Shown piece after piece: positions 4,377 through 5,173 of a stretch of DNA of 5,173 nt. This DNA comes from Christensenella sp. UBA7707 (GTDB lineage: Bacteria; Bacillota; Clostridia; Christensenellales; CAG-138), in NCBI GenBank assembly GCA_002482435.1, contig DLFZ01000187.1, positions 7,006 to 12,178 of the forward strand, given 5' to 3'. The translations under genes were made by a program, and so were the position numbers. The notes beneath the pieces are model-generated. The model searched no databases. It saw nothing but the letters and a program-made list of their open reading frames with translations, and had not been told where the DNA came from. Position 1 is the first letter of the stretch. The number at the start of each line of letters is the position of its first letter.

Positions 4377-5173
4377 ATGAGATGTAAGGTTTGCGGCGCC
4401 TACAACGAGGATTACCTCGAGTTTTGCGAAAACTGCGCCGCGCCCCTTGAGCCTGATGCAGCACAAAACGATTCGACCGGCTTTTCTACCGCAGACGAAG
4501 GCCCGCAGGGCGAGCCTTCCGCCTGGGGGTTTGTACGCTCTCCGAACTGGCCCAAGCCCGATTTCGACGCCAACACCGTAAGTGAGCAGGACGTTCCGGA
4601 AAACTACCTCAACCGCTTCCATCCGCGCCCGGCAGCCGGACAGGCTGTTGAAACGCAGCCTGCGCAGCAGCCCGCCTTGCCGTACAAGGCTGAGGCTGCC
4701 GAAAAGAGCGCACCGGTTTCCCGCTTCAATGCGTCCGACCCATCGCCCGCGCGCCGTGCGGCACCCGTGTGCGGCCCAAGCGTAGAAGATGAAGCCGCAA
4801 TGGAACCTGCGGCCCCCATTAAGCGCAAAGCCGAGCCGAAGCCCCAGAGGGCCGAGTCGTTTCCGGATTACGGTTATGCGACCAAGCGCAAGCGTAAATC
4901 TCGCGGCAAAAACTCCATCGTTTTCTTTGCCGCGGCCGGCGTGCTGGTGCTTTTGATCGCCGTTTTCGGCATTGCCCTTCTCACCAAGGGTACCGGCCCC
5001 ATCTTTGGCGGCCTTTTCAGCAAGAGCAACATCACCAAGCAAGCCACCATCACCGAGGATACCTCCGACCCCACCAACAAGCAGTACGTCATCACCGTTT
5101 ACGCAAAGAACGGTTCGCGTATTCGCTTTACGGCCGGCTCTCTCGTGCGTGACGACGACAGCATGATCGTAAC
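4377..5173 (+). CDS. Zinc-ribbon single-pass membrane protein (3' partial)
   Basis: The frame is open from ATG 4377 to the right edge, giving 265 residues with no stop. The start is supported by AGGAGG with a 7-base spacer to the ATG. The N-terminus is a zinc ribbon with CxxC at C3/C6 and CxxC at C17/C20 (FCENCAAPL). Residues about 25-165 are low-complexity and rich in Pro, Ala and Glu, probably disordered. A basic stretch (KRKRKSRGK, 170-178) precedes a single membrane helix at about 181-203. The basic flank places the zinc ribbon and linker in the cytoplasm and the remaining domain (about 215 onward, KQYVITVYAKNGSRIRFTAGSLV) outside. The outer domain is cut off by the window, so its family cannot be named. 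Zinc-ribbon plus membrane-helix proteins of this type are common and mostly uncharacterised in Clostridia. A role with the divergent lipoprotein at the envelope is inference only. Confidence 0.85.
   Translation, partial: MRCKVCGAYNEDYLEFCENCAAPLEPDAAQNDSTGFSTADEGPQGEPSAWGFVRSPNWPKPDFDANTVSEQDVPENYLNRFHPRPAAGQAVETQPAQQPALPYKAEAAEKSAPVSRFNASDPSPARRAAPVCGPSVEDEAAMEPAAPIKRKAEPKPQRAESFPDYGYATKRKRKSRGKNSIVFFAAAGVLVLLIAVFGIALLTKGTGPIFGGLFSKSNITKQATITEDTSDPTNKQYVITVYAKNGSRIRFTAGSLVRDDDSMIV

Noticed and set aside
4362..5042. 226-aa minus-strand reading frame opposite the zinc-ribbon gene
   Set aside because: It is antisense to a gene with clear zinc-ribbon cysteines, a strong ribosome binding site and a promoter; its translation is Arg/Gly/Ala-rich without recognisable domains.

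Overview
The window looks like chromosomal DNA from a fairly GC-rich member of the Clostridia (low-confidence placement, perhaps Oscillospiraceae- or Christensenellales-like). The evidence is a BofA-family gene next to a YaaL/DUF2508 gene (a pair known from Bacillus and Clostridia), a FolT-type ECF transporter S component behind a tetrahydrofolate (THF) riboswitch, strong GGAGG ribosome binding sites, TATAAT-type promoters and U-tailed intrinsic terminators. I see no mobile element, CRISPR array, tRNA or rRNA.

Layout. Positions 2-673 (+) hold the C-terminal half of a type Ic PLP-dependent aspartate aminotransferase-like enzyme whose start lies to the left of the window. It converges on a minus-strand block, with a shared hairpin terminator at 682-717. 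Read right to left, the minus-strand block is: a 636-aa lipoprotein with an AMIN-like domain and a WD40/TolB-like propeller (4194-2284); a sigmaA-like promoter (about 2250-2222), a THF riboswitch (2205-2061) and an expression platform; folT (1995-1384); a DUF2508/YaaL protein (1322-1104) ending in a strong terminator; and a BofA-family membrane protein (1011-751). Diverging from the lipoprotein at 4377 (+) is a zinc-ribbon, single-pass membrane protein that runs off the right edge. The 182-bp divergent region carries a TATAAT promoter for each side.

How the parts work together. The clearest circuit is folate uptake: folate in the cell is expected to fold the riboswitch and shut off folT, whose product is the substrate-binding subunit of an energy-coupling-factor importer (the EcfA/A'/T module is not in the window). 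The folT ribosome binding site (GGAGGAG) is itself the 3' arm of a hairpin followed by six T's, so the same element could act as a terminator or as a translation block. yaaL follows folT by 61 bp with no clear terminator between them and may share its transcript, whereas bofA is cut off from yaaL by an intrinsic terminator.

The most interesting points are the unusual build of the riboswitch (an extra hairpin where the J2/3 junction should be, and a dual-purpose expression platform), the substituted inhibitory residues in the BofA protein, and two uncharacterised envelope proteins divergently expressed from a compact promoter region. I did not find a clearly new multi-gene system.
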